Assembly: GCF_000731675.1 (NCBI RefSeq)
Contig: NZ_JMIT01000001.1
Span: 2,603,714-2,667,713, forward strand
Source: Pseudomonas capeferrum
GTDB lineage: Bacteria > Pseudomonadota > Gammaproteobacteria > Pseudomonadales > Pseudomonadaceae
Reading direction: 5' to 3'
DNA length: 64,000 bases
This document shows positions 51,607 through 61,786 of this stretch, piece by piece. Made by a program: the position numbers and the translations under genes. Below the pieces are notes generated by a model. That model was not told where the DNA came from and did no database searches. It worked only from the letters and a program-made list of their open reading frames with translations. Numbering within the stretch: the first letter of the stretch is position 1; the number at the start of each line of letters is the position of its first letter.

Positions 51607-52581
51607 TTACTGCTGGTTTTCCTGCTCGCTGAACAGGTCGCTGAACAGCATGCTCGACAGGTAACGCTCGCCCGAGTCGGGCAAAATTACGACGATGGTC
51701 TTACCCTGCATCTCCGGTTTTTCAGCCAGGCGCACCGCTGCCGCCATTGCTGCGCCACAGGAAATACCGCACAGAATGCCCTCCTCCTGCATCAGGCGGA
51801 TGGCCATGGCCTTGGACTCTTCGTCGGTCACCGTCTCGACCTGGTCGACGATGGAGAGGTCGAGGTTTTTCGGCACGAAGCCTGCGCCAATGCCCTGGAT
51901 CTTGTGCGGGCTGGGCTTGAGTTCTTCACCGGCCAGGGTCTGGCTGATCAGCGGCGAGGCCAGCGGCTCCACCGCCACCGACAAAATCGACTTGCCTTGG
52001 GTGTGCTTGATGTAGCGCGACACGCCAGTGATGGTACCGCCCGTACCCACACCCGCCACCAGCACATCGACTGCGCCGTCGGTGTCGTTCCAGATCTCGG
52101 GGCCGGTGGTTTTTTCATGGATCGCCGGGTTGGCCGGGTTTTCGAACTGGCCTGGCAGGAAGTACTGGGCCGGGTCGGAGGCGACGATTTCGTTGGCCTT
52201 CTCGATCGCGCCCTTCATGCCCTTGGCCGGCTCGGTCAGCACCAGCTCGGCGCCCAGCGCCTTGAGCACCTTGCGCCGCTCCAGGCTCATCGAGGCCGGC
52301 ATGGTCAGGATCAGCTTGTAGCCTCGGGCGGCGGCGACGAAGGCCAGGCCAATGCCGGTGTTGCCCGAGGTGGGCTCGACGATGGTCATGCCGGGCTTGA
52401 GCTTGCCGCTGCTCTCGGCGTCCCAGACCATGTTCGCGCCGATCCGGCATTTGACCGAGTAGCCTGGGTTGCGCCCTTCGATCTTGGCCAGGATGGTCAC
52501 CCCACGCGGGGCGATGCGGTTGATCTGTACCAGCGGCGTGTTGCCGATGGAGTGGGCGTTGTCTGCGTAGATACGGCTCAT
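51607..52581 (-). CDS. cysK: cysteine synthase (O-acetylserine sulfhydrylase)
   Basis: The 324-residue PLP enzyme begins [19 protein letters not shown]. The PLP lysine is in SVKCRIG (near 45), the substrate loop is PTSGNTGIG, and the phosphate-binding loop is [10 protein letters not shown] (near 180). It makes cysteine from O-acetylserine and sulfide. ATG 52581 fits the family start; the longer frame to 52692 adds a non-conserved Arg/Ala-rich stretch. Confidence 0.93.
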   Translation of the reverse strand: MSRIYADNAHSIGNTPLVQINRIAPRGVTILAKIEGRNPGYSVKCRIGANMVWDAESSGKLKPGMTIVEPTSGNTGIGLAFVAAARGYKLILTMPASMSLERRKVLKALGAELVLTEPAKGMKGAIEKANEIVASDPAQYFLPGQFENPANPAIHEKTTGPEIWNDTDGAVDVLVAGVGTGGTITGVSRYIKHTQGKSILSVAVEPLASPLISQTLAGEELKPSPHKIQGIGAGFVPKNLDLSIVDQVETVTDEESKAMAIRLMQEEGILCGISCGAAMAAAVRLAEKPEMQGKTIVVILPDSGERYLSSMLFSDLFSEQENQQ

Positions 52582-52714
52582 GGCAGGGGTCCTTGAACGT
52601 GAAGAAGCAGGGAAAGACTTCAAGGGTAAGCCTGCCCCGTTGGCCCGTAAAGCCTGTTCGAACTCCCGAGCGGCGCCTGCGGTCAACCGCACATCCTGCC
52701 TTGGAGAGCCGACA

Positions 52715-53788
52715 ATGAAAGCTCGCTACCGCTGGCCGCTGGTCGGCCTGGCCAGCCTGGTCGTGCTGCTGGTTGCCCTGCACCTGGCCCTGCCCTACCT
52801 GGTACGCGACTACCTCAACGACAAACTGGCCGACATGGGCGACTACCGCGGCCAGGTCGTTGACGTGGACCTGGCCTGGTGGCGCGGCGCCTACCAGGTC
52901 AACGGCCTGAAAATCGTCAAGACCACCGGCAAGGTCCCGGTGCCGCTGCTCGACGCGCCGTTGATCGACCTTTCGGTCAGCTGGCATGCACTGTGGTACG
53001 ACCGCGCCGTGGTGGCCGAGGTGACCTTCGTGCGGCCCGAGCTGAACTTCGTCGATGGCGGCAGCAAGCAGGCTTCGCAGACTGGCCAAGGCACCGACTG
53101 GCGCCAGCAGCTGGAAAAACTGCTGCCCATCACCCTCAACGAAGTACGCATTCAAGATGGCGTGCTGACCTTTCGCAACTTCACCTCCAAGCCGCCGGTC
53201 GACCTCAAGGCCACCCAGCTCGACGCGCGCATTCGCAACCTGACCAACGTGCGCAATGAGAAAGGCCGGCGCGACGCCAGTTTCGACGCCCATGCCCTGT
53301 TATTTGGCGATGCCAAGGTCGAGAGCCGCGCCACGTTCGACCCCTTCAGCGACTTCGACGACTTCGAGTTCCGCCTGCGTGCCACCGGCATACAGCTGCG
53401 CCAACTCAATGACTTCGCCAGTGCCTATGGCAAGTTCGATTTCAATGCCGGGCACGGCGACCTGGTGATCGAAGCGCAGGCCGAGAACGGGCGGCTCAAT
53501 GGCTATATCAAGCCGCTGCTGCGCGATGTCGATGTGTTCAACTGGCAGCAGGATGTGCAGGACAAAGACAAGGGCTTCTTCCGCTCGGTGTGGGAGGCGT
53601 TGGTGGGGGCGACTGAAACCGTGCTGAAGAACCAGCCGAAAAACCAGTTCGCCACCCGCGTAGAGCTTAGTGGCAGCGTGCACAAGCAGGATGTCAGCGC
53701 TTTCGAGGCTGTCTTGCAGATACTGCGTAACGGCTTTGTCCAGGCATTCAATGCGCGCTATGAGCAGCCTGCGCCCAAGCCTGACTGA
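52715..53788 (+). CDS. DUF748-family envelope protein
   Basis: A 357-residue protein with an uncleaved N-terminal membrane anchor ([23 protein letters not shown]) and then a DUF748 domain in the periplasm ([27 protein letters not shown] is typical). The family resembles AsmA-like proteins; the function is unknown. ATG 52715 is preceded by GGAGAG. Divergent from cysK by 133 bp. Confidence 0.82.
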   Translation: MKARYRWPLVGLASLVVLLVALHLALPYLVRDYLNDKLADMGDYRGQVVDVDLAWWRGAYQVNGLKIVKTTGKVPVPLLDAPLIDLSVSWHALWYDRAVVAEVTFVRPELNFVDGGSKQASQTGQGTDWRQQLEKLLPITLNEVRIQDGVLTFRNFTSKPPVDLKATQLDARIRNLTNVRNEKGRRDASFDAHALLFGDAKVESRATFDPFSDFDDFEFRLRATGIQLRQLNDFASAYGKFDFNAGHGDLVIEAQAENGRLNGYIKPLLRDVDVFNWQQDVQDKDKGFFRSVWEALVGATETVLKNQPKNQFATRVELSGSVHKQDVSAFEAVLQILRNGFVQAFNARYEQPAPKPD

Positions 53789-53890
53789 AAGCGCGTGACG
53801 GGGCATTCAGGGACTGAATACCCGGTCTGCGTTTGCAGGCGTCTGGGGCCGGGGTATAGTCGCTGACAAACGATAAACATGTGTTGCCTG

Positions 53891-53926
53891 GGCCGGCCCT
53901 TTCGCGGGGCAAGCCCGCTCCCACAG
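53891..53926. repeat. single REP element
   Basis: GGCCGGCCCTTTCGCGGGGC followed by AAGCCCGCTCCCACAG is the usual P. putida REP form, with the palindrome GCGGG/CCCGC. It lies in the 196-bp gap before the MoxR gene. Confidence 0.8.
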
Positions 53927-53984
53927 GGGTTATGCAGTCTCTGTGCGTAGAGAACGGCCCAGGCACCCCGCAGAGGACACTCCC

Positions 53985-54830
53985 ATGAAGTTCGAAGGCA
54001 CCCGCGACTACGTCGCCACAGACGACCTGAAACTGGCGGTAAACGCGGCCATCACCCTCGAACGCCCGCTGCTGGTCAAAGGCGAACCGGGCACCGGCAA
54101 GACCATGCTCGCCGAGCAGCTCGCCGCCTCCTTCGGCGCCCGCCTGATCACCTGGCACATCAAATCCACCACCAAGGCCCACCAGGGCCTCTACGAATAC
54201 GATGCGGTCAGCCGCCTGCGCGATTCGCAGCTGGGTACCGAGAAAGTCCACGATGTACGCAACTACCTGAAAAAGGGCAAGCTCTGGGAGGCTTTCGAGG
54301 CTGAGGAGCGGGTGATTCTGCTGATCGACGAAATCGACAAGGCCGACATCGAGTTCCCCAACGACCTGTTGCAAGAGCTCGACAAGATGGAGTTCTACGT
54401 CTACGAAACAGACGAGACCATCAAGGCCAAGCAACGCCCGATCATCATCATCACCTCGAACAACGAAAAAGAACTGCCGGACGCCTTCCTGCGCCGCTGC
54501 TTCTTCCACTACATCGCCTTCCCCGACCGCACTACGCTGCAACAGATCGTCGACGTGCACTACCCGAACATCAAGCAATCGCTGGTCAGCGAGGCGCTGG
54601 ACGTGTTCTTCGACGTGCGCAAGGTGCCGGGCCTGAAGAAAAAGCCCTCCACCTCCGAGCTGGTCGACTGGCTCAAGCTGCTGATGGCCGACAACATCGG
54701 CGAAGCGGTACTGCGCGAGCGTGACCCAACCAAAGCCATCCCGCCGCTGGCAGGCGCCCTGGTAAAGAACGAGCAGGACGTGCAGCTGCTCGAGCGCCTG
54801 GCCTTCATGAGCCGGCGCGGCAACCGCTGA
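53985..54830 (+). CDS. MoxR-family AAA+ ATPase
   Basis: The 281-residue protein has Walker A GEPGTGKT at 33-40, Walker B LLIDEIDKAD near 110, a sensor segment IIITSNNEKELPDAF and arginine finger residues in RRCFFHY. MoxR ATPases act as chaperones, usually with a VWA-domain partner encoded next door, as here (12 nt downstream). ATG 53985 follows GAGGA. Confidence 0.92.
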   Translation: MKFEGTRDYVATDDLKLAVNAAITLERPLLVKGEPGTGKTMLAEQLAASFGARLITWHIKSTTKAHQGLYEYDAVSRLRDSQLGTEKVHDVRNYLKKGKLWEAFEAEERVILLIDEIDKADIEFPNDLLQELDKMEFYVYETDETIKAKQRPIIIITSNNEKELPDAFLRRCFFHYIAFPDRTTLQQIVDVHYPNIKQSLVSEALDVFFDVRKVPGLKKKPSTSELVDWLKLLMADNIGEAVLRERDPTKAIPPLAGALVKNEQDVQLLERLAFMSRRGNR

Positions 54831-54842
54831 CAGGAGCCGGTC

Positions 54843-56021
54843 ATGCTGCTCAACCTGTTCAACGAAATGCGTGCGGCCAAGGTGCCGGTGTCGGTACGCG
54901 AACTGCTCGACCTGCTGAACGCCCTGCAGCAACGCGTGGTGTTCGCCGACATGGACGAGTTCTACTACCTGGCGCGGGCCATCCTGGTGAAGGACGAGCG
55001 CCATTTCGACAAGTTCGACCGGGCCTTTTCCGCCTACTTCAAGGGCCTGGAAAACCTCGACCGCCACCTCGAAGCGCTGATCCCCGAAGACTGGCTACGC
55101 AAGGAATTCGAGCGCTCGCTGACGGATGAGGAGCGTGCGCAGATCCAGTCCCTGGGCGGGCTGGACAAGCTGATCGAGGAATTCAAGAAGCGCCTTGAAG
55201 AGCAAAAGGAACGCCACGCCGGCGGCAACAAGTGGATCGGCACCGGCGGCACCAGCCCGTTCGGTTCGGGCGGTTTCAACCCCGAAGGCATCCGCGTGGG
55301 CGAAGCCGGCCAGCGCCAGGGCAAGGCGGTCAAAGTGTGGGACCAGCGCGAGTACAAGAACCTCGACGACCAGGTCGAGCTGGGCACGCGCAACATCAAG
55401 CTGGCCCTGCGCCGGCTGCGCAAGTTCGCCCGTGAAGGCGCGGCCGAAGAGCTGGATATCGACGGCACCATCGACCACACCGCCCGCGACGCCGGGCTGC
55501 TGAACATCCAGATGCGCCCGGAGCGGCGCAACACCGTGAAGCTGCTGTTGCTGTTCGACATCGGCGGCTCGATGGATGCCCACGTCAAAGTCTGCGAAGA
55601 GCTGTTTTCTGCCTGCAAGACCGAGTTCAAGCACCTGGAGTATTACTACTTCCATAACTTCGTGTATGAGTCGGTGTGGAAGAACAACCTGCGGCGTACG
55701 TCGGAGCGCTTCTCCACCTTCGACCTGCTGCACAAGTACGGCGATGACTACAAAGTGGTGTTCGTCGGCGACGCGGCCATGGCGCCCTACGAGATCACCC
55801 AGCCCGGTGGCAGCGTCGAGCACTGGAACGAAGAAGCCGGGTATGTGTGGATGCAGCGCTTCATGGAGAAATTCAAGAAGATCATCTGGATCAATCCCTA
55901 CCCGAAACAGGCGTGGGACTACACCGCGTCCACGCATTTGGTGCGGGATTTGATCGAGGACAAGATGTATCCGCTGACCTTGCAGGGGTTGGAGGATGGG
56001 ATGCGGTATCTGTCGAAATAG
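54843..56021 (+). CDS. VWA-domain protein (CoxE-like), MoxR partner
   Basis: The 392-residue protein has a helical N-terminal half, then a Gly/Lys-rich linker, then a von Willebrand A domain with the metal-ion site DIGGSMD (near 239-245). It forms an operon with the MoxR gene, 12 nt apart. Such pairs help metal-cofactor insertion or complex assembly in other systems; the client here is unknown. It is followed by a terminator. Confidence 0.9.
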   Translation: MLLNLFNEMRAAKVPVSVRELLDLLNALQQRVVFADMDEFYYLARAILVKDERHFDKFDRAFSAYFKGLENLDRHLEALIPEDWLRKEFERSLTDEERAQIQSLGGLDKLIEEFKKRLEEQKERHAGGNKWIGTGGTSPFGSGGFNPEGIRVGEAGQRQGKAVKVWDQREYKNLDDQVELGTRNIKLALRRLRKFAREGAAEELDIDGTIDHTARDAGLLNIQMRPERRNTVKLLLLFDIGGSMDAHVKVCEELFSACKTEFKHLEYYYFHNFVYESVWKNNLRRTSERFSTFDLLHKYGDDYKVVFVGDAAMAPYEITQPGGSVEHWNEEAGYVWMQRFMEKFKKIIWINPYPKQAWDYTASTHLVRDLIEDKMYPLTLQGLEDGMRYLSK

Positions 56022-56023
56022 AA

Positions 56024-56048
56024 AAAACCCACCCCTGCGGTGGGTTTT
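56024..56048. terminator. bidirectional intrinsic terminator
   Basis: AAAACCCACC (56024-56033) pairs with GGTGGGTTTT (56039-56048), giving T-tracts in both directions. It sits between the VWA gene and the convergent Rhs-core gene. Confidence 0.92.
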
Positions 56049-56066
56049 CGCAGCCCCGTGCACCTA

Positions 56067-56846
56067 TTAGGCTCGACGCAAATACTGTAGGTTTTTATTA
56101 AGCAACTTGTTAGTCTCACCTGCCAGCCTTCCATAGGCCATCTGCAAAGCAACCAGGGATATCCGCGCCCTCTCACTTGTGCCTGGCTCTTGAGACTTCC
56201 AAGCAGCCTGAAGATAATGATTCAGTCTCTCAACATCGGACGGCAAGATACCTTCAGGTATTGGCTGACTAAGCATTGTACCGCTCGCAATAAATTCTGC
56301 TGTTTCCAACAAAGAAATAGTTTCTCTGACCAACGTTAAACGTGCCTTACTACGCTCGAATAAATTATCCGGAAGGGCCTTCAAGTAGGCAATTTTCCTA
56401 AGACGCTTGGACTTTGGATCCTCCAGTTCTAACAGGCGTTCAAATTCAGAAAAATTAACGGCTGCCTGACGTTTCTCTTCTCGCAAGCGTTGATTTGACC
56501 AAAACTTCGTTTGTTCCTGTCGCTGCGCGTTTGAAAGTCTACCGAAAAATACTTCACCAAACACTTTAGCGAAACGGGGCATACGACCGGTGGGATCATC
56601 ACCGTTTATGGGGTCGCCCAGACAGTATCCATAGGCGTTGCGACCACCTTGGGCAAAGGGGCTGAGGGCATCCGGCGACAAAAAGCGCATCAATAGAGGG
56701 CTGAAATTTCTATGGCCATTGCCCAGTGGATAACACCCGATCATGAAATCATACCGCTGACCATTGAAACTCACCCACGGTGCATGCTGCTTGCTGAAAC
56801 CATAAGCCGTGTAAATCACAGGTCTCGCACCGTTTGCTAGTTTCAT
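56067..56846 (-). CDS. orphan Rhs-core C-terminal protein
   Basis: The 259-residue protein contains an Rhs repeat-associated core end, RFLSPDALSPFAQGGRNAYG...DDPTGR, at about 54-88, but has none of the long YD-repeat shell of full Rhs proteins. Residues 90-259 are a charged, helical tail (KFWSNQRLREEKRQAAVNF) that I cannot assign. The gene is AT-richer than its surroundings. ATG 56846 is preferred; a GTG at 56870 would add eight residues. It may be a displaced toxin tip of the Rhs type or a small standalone member of a Pseudomonas family. No immunity gene is evident beside it. Confidence 0.75.
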   Translation of the reverse strand: MKLANGARPVIYTAYGFSKQHAPWVSFNGQRYDFMIGCYPLGNGHRNFSPLLMRFLSPDALSPFAQGGRNAYGYCLGDPINGDDPTGRMPRFAKVFGEVFFGRLSNAQRQEQTKFWSNQRLREEKRQAAVNFSEFERLLELEDPKSKRLRKIAYLKALPDNLFERSKARLTLVRETISLLETAEFIASGTMLSQPIPEGILPSDVERLNHYLQAAWKSQEPGTSERARISLVALQMAYGRLAGETNKLLNKNLQYLRRA

Positions 56847-56991
56847 CGCCCCGCCATGCGCTTCACACACTGACCGAGGATTGAATTATCCCCCTCGTCA
56901 TAAGGTTAAGTTCAACCCTATGAATCGCTACGCCCCAGTATTGAGTTAGTGCCAGCACTGGGCAACTGGTAAAAATGCCAGTCAGCCCATC

Positions 56992-57909
56992 TCATTGCCA
57001 GCGTTTGCCCCAGGCCTGATGCTCTTGCCACGCCATTTCCTGAACCACTGCCCTAAGCCGCACAGCCGCCCCCGGCATACACTGCGCCAGTTGCGCCAAC
57101 GCCAACGGCGTCAACGCCCCCAACCGCGGGTACCCACCAATGGTCTGCCTGTCATTGAGCAGCACAATCGGCTGCCCATCTGGCGGCACCTGCACCGCCC
57201 CGAGCGGGATCCCTTCGGAGATCATCGCCGCACCCTGATAGACCAGCTGTGGCCCAAGCAATCGGATACCCATGCGGTCTGCTCGGCTGTCTAAAGTCCA
57301 ATCACTGTTGAAGGCTTCAAACAGGCTCATACCGCTGAAGTCACCAATCTGCGCGCCCATCACCAGGTCGAGCACAGGCTTTGCCGAATACACGGGTCGC
57401 AACGCTTCGGGCACTTCACGCAGGGCCGGTGCTGAACCCGCAAACGCGAGCACCTGCCCTTTGCCCAGCGCTTCCCCGCGCCCATCAATGCCGCCCAGCG
57501 CTTCACGGACAACCGTGGCGCAACTGCCCAGCACAGACCCTGCCTGGAACCCGCCCGGGGCTGCAAGATAGGCCCGCACGCCCTGCTTGGGCTGCTTCAG
57601 GGTAAGGCGCTGACCTTTGGCCAGGGCAAAACTGCGCCACGGTGCCAGGGGCTGTTCATCGACCCGCGCATCCAGATCGGCGCCAGCCAAGCCCAGTACG
57701 CAATCCTGCTCAGCCACCACGCTGAATCCGCCCAGCGCTACCTCGATCACCGGCGCCCCCAGCGGATTGCCCAGCAGCCAGTTGGCCCAGTGCATCGCCA
57801 CCCAGTCCAGCGCCCCACCTTGGGTCACGCCCAGGTGACGCACGCCAAAGCGCCCGGCATCCTGCAACTGGCACAGCGCGGTGCTGGCTTCGATCTTCAA
57901 CTGCGTCAT
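56992..57909 (-). CDS. pxpC: 5-oxoprolinase subunit C (biotin-dependent carboxyltransferase/KipA family)
   Basis: The 305-residue protein matches PxpC/KipA: QDAGRFGVRHLGVTQGGALD near 16 and LLNDRQTIGGYPRLGALT near 250. With PxpA and PxpB it hydrolyses 5-oxoproline to glutamate using ATP. Its ATG overlaps the stop of pxpB by ATGA, so translation is coupled. Confidence 0.92.
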   Translation of the reverse strand: MTQLKIEASTALCQLQDAGRFGVRHLGVTQGGALDWVAMHWANWLLGNPLGAPVIEVALGGFSVVAEQDCVLGLAGADLDARVDEQPLAPWRSFALAKGQRLTLKQPKQGVRAYLAAPGGFQAGSVLGSCATVVREALGGIDGRGEALGKGQVLAFAGSAPALREVPEALRPVYSAKPVLDLVMGAQIGDFSGMSLFEAFNSDWTLDSRADRMGIRLLGPQLVYQGAAMISEGIPLGAVQVPPDGQPIVLLNDRQTIGGYPRLGALTPLALAQLAQCMPGAAVRLRAVVQEMAWQEHQAWGKRWQ

Positions 57910-58601
57910 GCCTGTGCCTCCAGCGGGCTGTCATCTCCGCCCAACGCCATGAACTCGGCGTGGGATACAGCCACGAAGCGCACCCGGTCGCCCGGTTGCA
58001 ACAGGCTGTAGCCCTCGCGCTCACGGTCGAACAGGCGCACCGGGGTGCGCCCGATCAGGTTCCAGCCGCCTGGCGATACCGCCGGGTAAGCGGCGGTCTG
58101 GCGCTCGGCAATGCCCACGCTGCCAGCCGCCACGCGCTTGCGAGGGGTGCTCAGGCGCGGCGTGGCCAGGCGTTCGTCCACCAGCCCCATGAAGCCGAAG
58201 CCCGGCGCAAAGCCCAGGGCGAAAACCGGGTACTCGCGCCCGGTGTGCAAGCGAACCACTTCGGCCTCGGTCAGCCCGCTTCGGCTGGCCAAGGCAGGCA
58301 GCTCGGGGCCGACACTGGCGTGGTACCACACCGCAATCTCATGGCGCCGACCACTGTTGCCTGCATCAGGCTGCAACCCCTCCAGCGCCTGGGCGATCAA
58401 CGCCCTCGCCGTGCTCGGCGCACTGTCGTACTGCACCATCAAGGTGGTGTAGGACGGCACCAGCTCAATCAACCGCTCGCCGAAGGCTGCATGCAAGCGC
58501 TGGCAGGCCGCGAGGATCCACGGCATGTTGGCTTCGTCGATGGTGTCGAACAGGCGCACCATCAGGCTGTCGATGGCGACCACTTCAATGCGCAGCTTCA
58601 T
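57906..58601 (-). CDS. pxpB: 5-oxoprolinase subunit B (KipI family)
   Basis: The 231-residue protein begins [19 protein letters not shown] and carries the family signatures [19 protein letters not shown] and [17 protein letters not shown]...[10 protein letters not shown]. The start is ATG 58601, overlapping the stop of pxpA (ATGA); the longer frame to 58679 lies inside pxpA and is not conserved in style. Confidence 0.92.
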   Translation of the reverse strand: MKLRIEVVAIDSLMVRLFDTIDEANMPWILAACQRLHAAFGERLIELVPSYTTLMVQYDSAPSTARALIAQALEGLQPDAGNSGRRHEIAVWYHASVGPELPALASRSGLTEAEVVRLHTGREYPVFALGFAPGFGFMGLVDERLATPRLSTPRKRVAAGSVGIAERQTAAYPAVSPGGWNLIGRTPVRLFDREREGYSLLQPGDRVRFVAVSHAEFMALGGDDSPLEAQA

Positions 58602-59377
58602 GCCCGCTCCAGCGCATCGAGGGCTTGGCGGATCTGCCGCACCGCCGCCACTGAACTGTCGTTGTCGCCGTGCACGCACAGGGTGCTGGCCTGCAGGTGC
58701 AGCGCACTGCCATCGTCCGCCACCAGCGCTTCGCCACGGGCCAGGCGCAGCGCCTGCTCGACCACCAGCGCCGGGTCGTGATGCACGGCGCCAGGCAGGC
58801 GCCGCGACACCAGGTGGCCGCTGGCGGTGTAGGCCCGGTCGGCAAAGGCCTCAAACCACAGCGGCACGCCAATTTCGTCGCCCAGGGCCTGGGCTGCACG
58901 GTTATCGGCGGTGGCCATGAGCATCAGCGGCAGGCTGCTGTCGTAGGCCGCCACGGCTTCGAGCACCGCGCGCAACTTGAGCGGGTCGGCCATCATGTCG
59001 TTGTACAGCGCACCATGGGGTTTGACGTAGGCCACTCGGCCGCCGAGCACCTTGCAGATGCCGTCCAGCGCACCGATCTGGTAGTGCAACAGGTCGCGGA
59101 TTTCGTCCTGGCTGCAGGCCATGGCGCGGCGGCCGAAGCCAACCAGGTCCGGGTAGGCCGGATGCGCGCCGATGGTCACCCCATGCGCCAGGGCCATTTC
59201 CACGGTGCGGCGCATGATGCCGGGGTCACCGGCATGGTAGCCGCAGGCGATGTTGGCGCAATCGATATACGGCATCACCTCGGCGTCCAGGCCCATGCGC
59301 CAACTGCCGAAACTTTCGCCCATGTCGCAATTGAGAAGCAGGCGTTCCACCACACGGACTCCCTTGTCGATGTTCAT
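58598..59377 (-). CDS. pxpA: 5-oxoprolinase subunit A (LamB/YcsF family)
   Basis: The 259-residue protein has the LamB/YcsF landmarks [53 protein letters not shown] and LCVHGDN. An alternative start is the Leu/Val-rich segment before [10 protein letters not shown], but ATG 59377 has a reasonable position 9 nt after the MFS stop. It is part of the MFS-pxpABC operon. Confidence 0.93.
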   Translation of the reverse strand: MNIDKGVRVVERLLLNCDMGESFGSWRMGLDAEVMPYIDCANIACGYHAGDPGIMRRTVEMALAHGVTIGAHPAYPDLVGFGRRAMACSQDEIRDLLHYQIGALDGICKVLGGRVAYVKPHGALYNDMMADPLKLRAVLEAVAAYDSSLPLMLMATADNRAAQALGDEIGVPLWFEAFADRAYTASGHLVSRRLPGAVHHDPALVVEQALRLARGEALVADDGSALHLQASTLCVHGDNDSSVAAVRQIRQALDALERA

Positions 59378-59386
59378 AGGCCTACC

Positions 59387-60673
59387 TTACCGTGACTGGA
59401 GTTGTTTGCCGCGTGTTTCCGGCAGGCTGAGCGCCGCCAGAATGACCACGCCATACGACACCGCAGAGAACACGCCAATACCCAGCCCCAGCGGCACCTT
59501 CTCGCCAAGCATGCCGATCAGCAACGGGAACAGCGCAGCGATGACCTTGCCGATGTTGTAGCAAAACCCCTGCCCCGAGCCGCGGATGCGCGTGGGGAAC
59601 AATTCGGTCAGGAAGGCCCCCATGCCGCTGAAAATGCCCGAGGCAAAGAAACCCAGCGGGAAGCCCAGCCACAGCATCACGCCATCGCTGACCGGCATCT
59701 GCGTGTACAGCAGCACGATGACGAACGAGCCCACGGCGAACAGGATGAAGTTTTTCTTGCGCCCCAGCAGGTCAGACAAATAAGCGCTGACCACATAGCC
59801 GATGTAAGACCCCACGATCACCATCGCCAGGTAGCCACCAGTGCCCAGCACGCTCAGGCCACGTTCGCTCTTGAGAAAGGTCGGCAGCCACGAGGTGATC
59901 GCGTAGTAGCCGCCCAGCGCACCGGTGGTCAGCAAAGAAGCGCGTACGGTGGTCCAGAGCATGCCAGGGGCGAAAATCTCGTAGAAGTGCGACGGCGCCT
60001 CGGCCTTTGCAGCGGCCTTGGCCTCGCGGTACACCTCAGGGTCCTTGACCAGACGGCGCACGAAGATCACGAACACGGCCGGCACGATACCCAGCAGGAA
60101 CAACGCACGCCAGGCCTGCTCGGGTGGCAGGTAGGAGAACAGCAAGGCATAGAGGATCGCCGTCAGGCCCCAGCCGAGCGCCCAGCCCGACTGCACCATG
60201 CCCACGGCCTTGCCGCGGTGCTCGGCGCGGATCACTTCACCGATCAGTACCGCACCCGCCGTCCATTCGCCGCCAAAGCCAAAGCCCATCAGGGTACGGG
60301 CGATCAACAGTTGCTCGTAGCTTTGCGCAAAGCCGCAAAGGAAGGTGAAGAACGCGAACCACAGCACCGTCAGTTGCAGAGTGCGAACACGGCCGATGCG
60401 GTCGGAGAGGATGCCGGCGACCCAGCCACCGACAGCCGAGGCGATCAGGGTGCTGGTGTGGATCAGCCCGGCCTCGGCGGTGCTGATGCCCCAAATCAGG
60501 ATCAGCGTGGGGATGACGAAGCTGAGCATCTGCGTGTCCATGCCGTCCAGGCCATAGCCGATCTTGCAGCTCCAGAAAGTACGCCGTTGCTGTTTGTCGA
60601 TGTCGCGATACCAGGCGAAGGGCCCGGTCGAAGGAGGTGTAGCGACCTGCTGCTGCACGCCGGTGGGGTTCAT
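59387..60673 (-). CDS. MFS permease of the metabolite:H+ symporter type
   Basis: 428 residues, twelve predicted helices. The MFS loop motifs are GILSDRIGRVRTL (near 90) and the second-half equivalent YLSDLLGRKKN, with PTRIRGSGQGFCYNIGK near 380. Similar carriers import aromatic or short carboxylic acids. Its place at the head of the pxp operon suggests it imports 5-oxoproline or a related acid; this is inference. Confidence 0.87.
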   Translation of the reverse strand: MNPTGVQQQVATPPSTGPFAWYRDIDKQQRRTFWSCKIGYGLDGMDTQMLSFVIPTLILIWGISTAEAGLIHTSTLIASAVGGWVAGILSDRIGRVRTLQLTVLWFAFFTFLCGFAQSYEQLLIARTLMGFGFGGEWTAGAVLIGEVIRAEHRGKAVGMVQSGWALGWGLTAILYALLFSYLPPEQAWRALFLLGIVPAVFVIFVRRLVKDPEVYREAKAAAKAEAPSHFYEIFAPGMLWTTVRASLLTTGALGGYYAITSWLPTFLKSERGLSVLGTGGYLAMVIVGSYIGYVVSAYLSDLLGRKKNFILFAVGSFVIVLLYTQMPVSDGVMLWLGFPLGFFASGIFSGMGAFLTELFPTRIRGSGQGFCYNIGKVIAALFPLLIGMLGEKVPLGLGIGVFSAVSYGVVILAALSLPETRGKQLQSR

Positions 60674-60804
60674 GCTTGCCTCGGCTTGTTGGTATTGTTT
60701 TATGGGGCGACCAGATGCGTCGCGGCCTGGGCATCATTGTTCAGAGGCCGCGCGGCTTGCGTCCAACGAGAAAAACCCCCGGTCTGGAACAAGAAAAACT
60801 GATC

Positions 60805-61722
60805 ATGAACCTTCGCTTCCTCGAAACCTTCGTCTGGGTCGCCCGGCTCAAGAGCTTCCGTCTGACGGCAGAAAAGCTGTTCACCACCCAGGCCTCGGTC
60901 TCCAGCCGCATCGCCGCGCTGGAGGCTGACCTGGGCGTCAAGCTGCTGCTGCGCGATTCACGCGGCGTCAGCCTGACCCCAGAGGGCAGCAAGGTGCTGG
61001 AGTACGCCGAGCGTATGCTCGACACCGCCAAGGCCATGAAGCAGTCGTTGGACAGCGACCGGGCCAAGGTCGGGCGCATCCGCATCGGCGTGATGGACAC
61101 GGTGATCCACACCTGGATGAGCGCGCTGGTGGCCGCGTTGACCGAACGCTACCCGCAGGTTGAGATCGAGCTGGTGGCCGATACCGCGCTGAACCTGCGC
61201 GAGCAGCTGCAAAAAGGCTTTCTCGATGTGATCCTGCAGACCGACCTGTTGCGCGAACAGTCGATCCGCAGCCTGGACCTGGCGCGCTACCCGATGGGCT
61301 GGATCGTCGCTGCAGGCTCGCTCCAGCAGCGCGATTATGCCTCGCTGGCCGAGCTTGGCCGCGAGCGCATCGTGACCTTTTCGAAGAACTCGCGGCCGCA
61401 TCAGGAGGTACTCAGCCTGCTGCAGGGCGCAGGGGTGCAAACACCGCGCTTGAATTGCGTGAACTCGGTGGCGGCGATTACCCGGCTACTGCGTGACGGC
61501 TTCGCGATCGGTGCGCTGCCACCGGCGCTGGTGGATGCGGAGCTGGGCCTTGGTGAGTTGGTGCTGCTGGAGGGCTTGCAACCACCCCCGAGCCTGGAAC
61601 TGGTGGTGGCCTGGCAGACCGGCGTGGCATTGGTGGATGAGGTGGTAGGGGTTTGCCGGCAGGTGCTGGAACAGTATGCGCGGGATGTGGGGGCTCAGAG
61701 AATTGTGCTGGTTGCACAGTAG
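60805..61722 (+). CDS. LysR-family regulator
   Basis: The 305-residue protein begins MNLRFLETFVWVARLKSFRLTAEKLFTTQASVSSR, the LysR winged helix-turn-helix (1-60), followed by a substrate-binding domain. ATG 60805 fits the family start. It is divergent from the MFS-pxp operon across 131 bp, so it most likely controls that operon. Confidence 0.9.
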   Translation: MNLRFLETFVWVARLKSFRLTAEKLFTTQASVSSRIAALEADLGVKLLLRDSRGVSLTPEGSKVLEYAERMLDTAKAMKQSLDSDRAKVGRIRIGVMDTVIHTWMSALVAALTERYPQVEIELVADTALNLREQLQKGFLDVILQTDLLREQSIRSLDLARYPMGWIVAAGSLQQRDYASLAELGRERIVTFSKNSRPHQEVLSLLQGAGVQTPRLNCVNSVAAITRLLRDGFAIGALPPALVDAELGLGELVLLEGLQPPPSLELVVAWQTGVALVDEVVGVCRQVLEQYARDVGAQRIVLVAQ

Positions 61723-61786
61723 GTGCTTGCCATTGGATATGCTGTGTCCATGAGGCCCCAAGCAACCGCTAGAGCCCGGTGCAACC

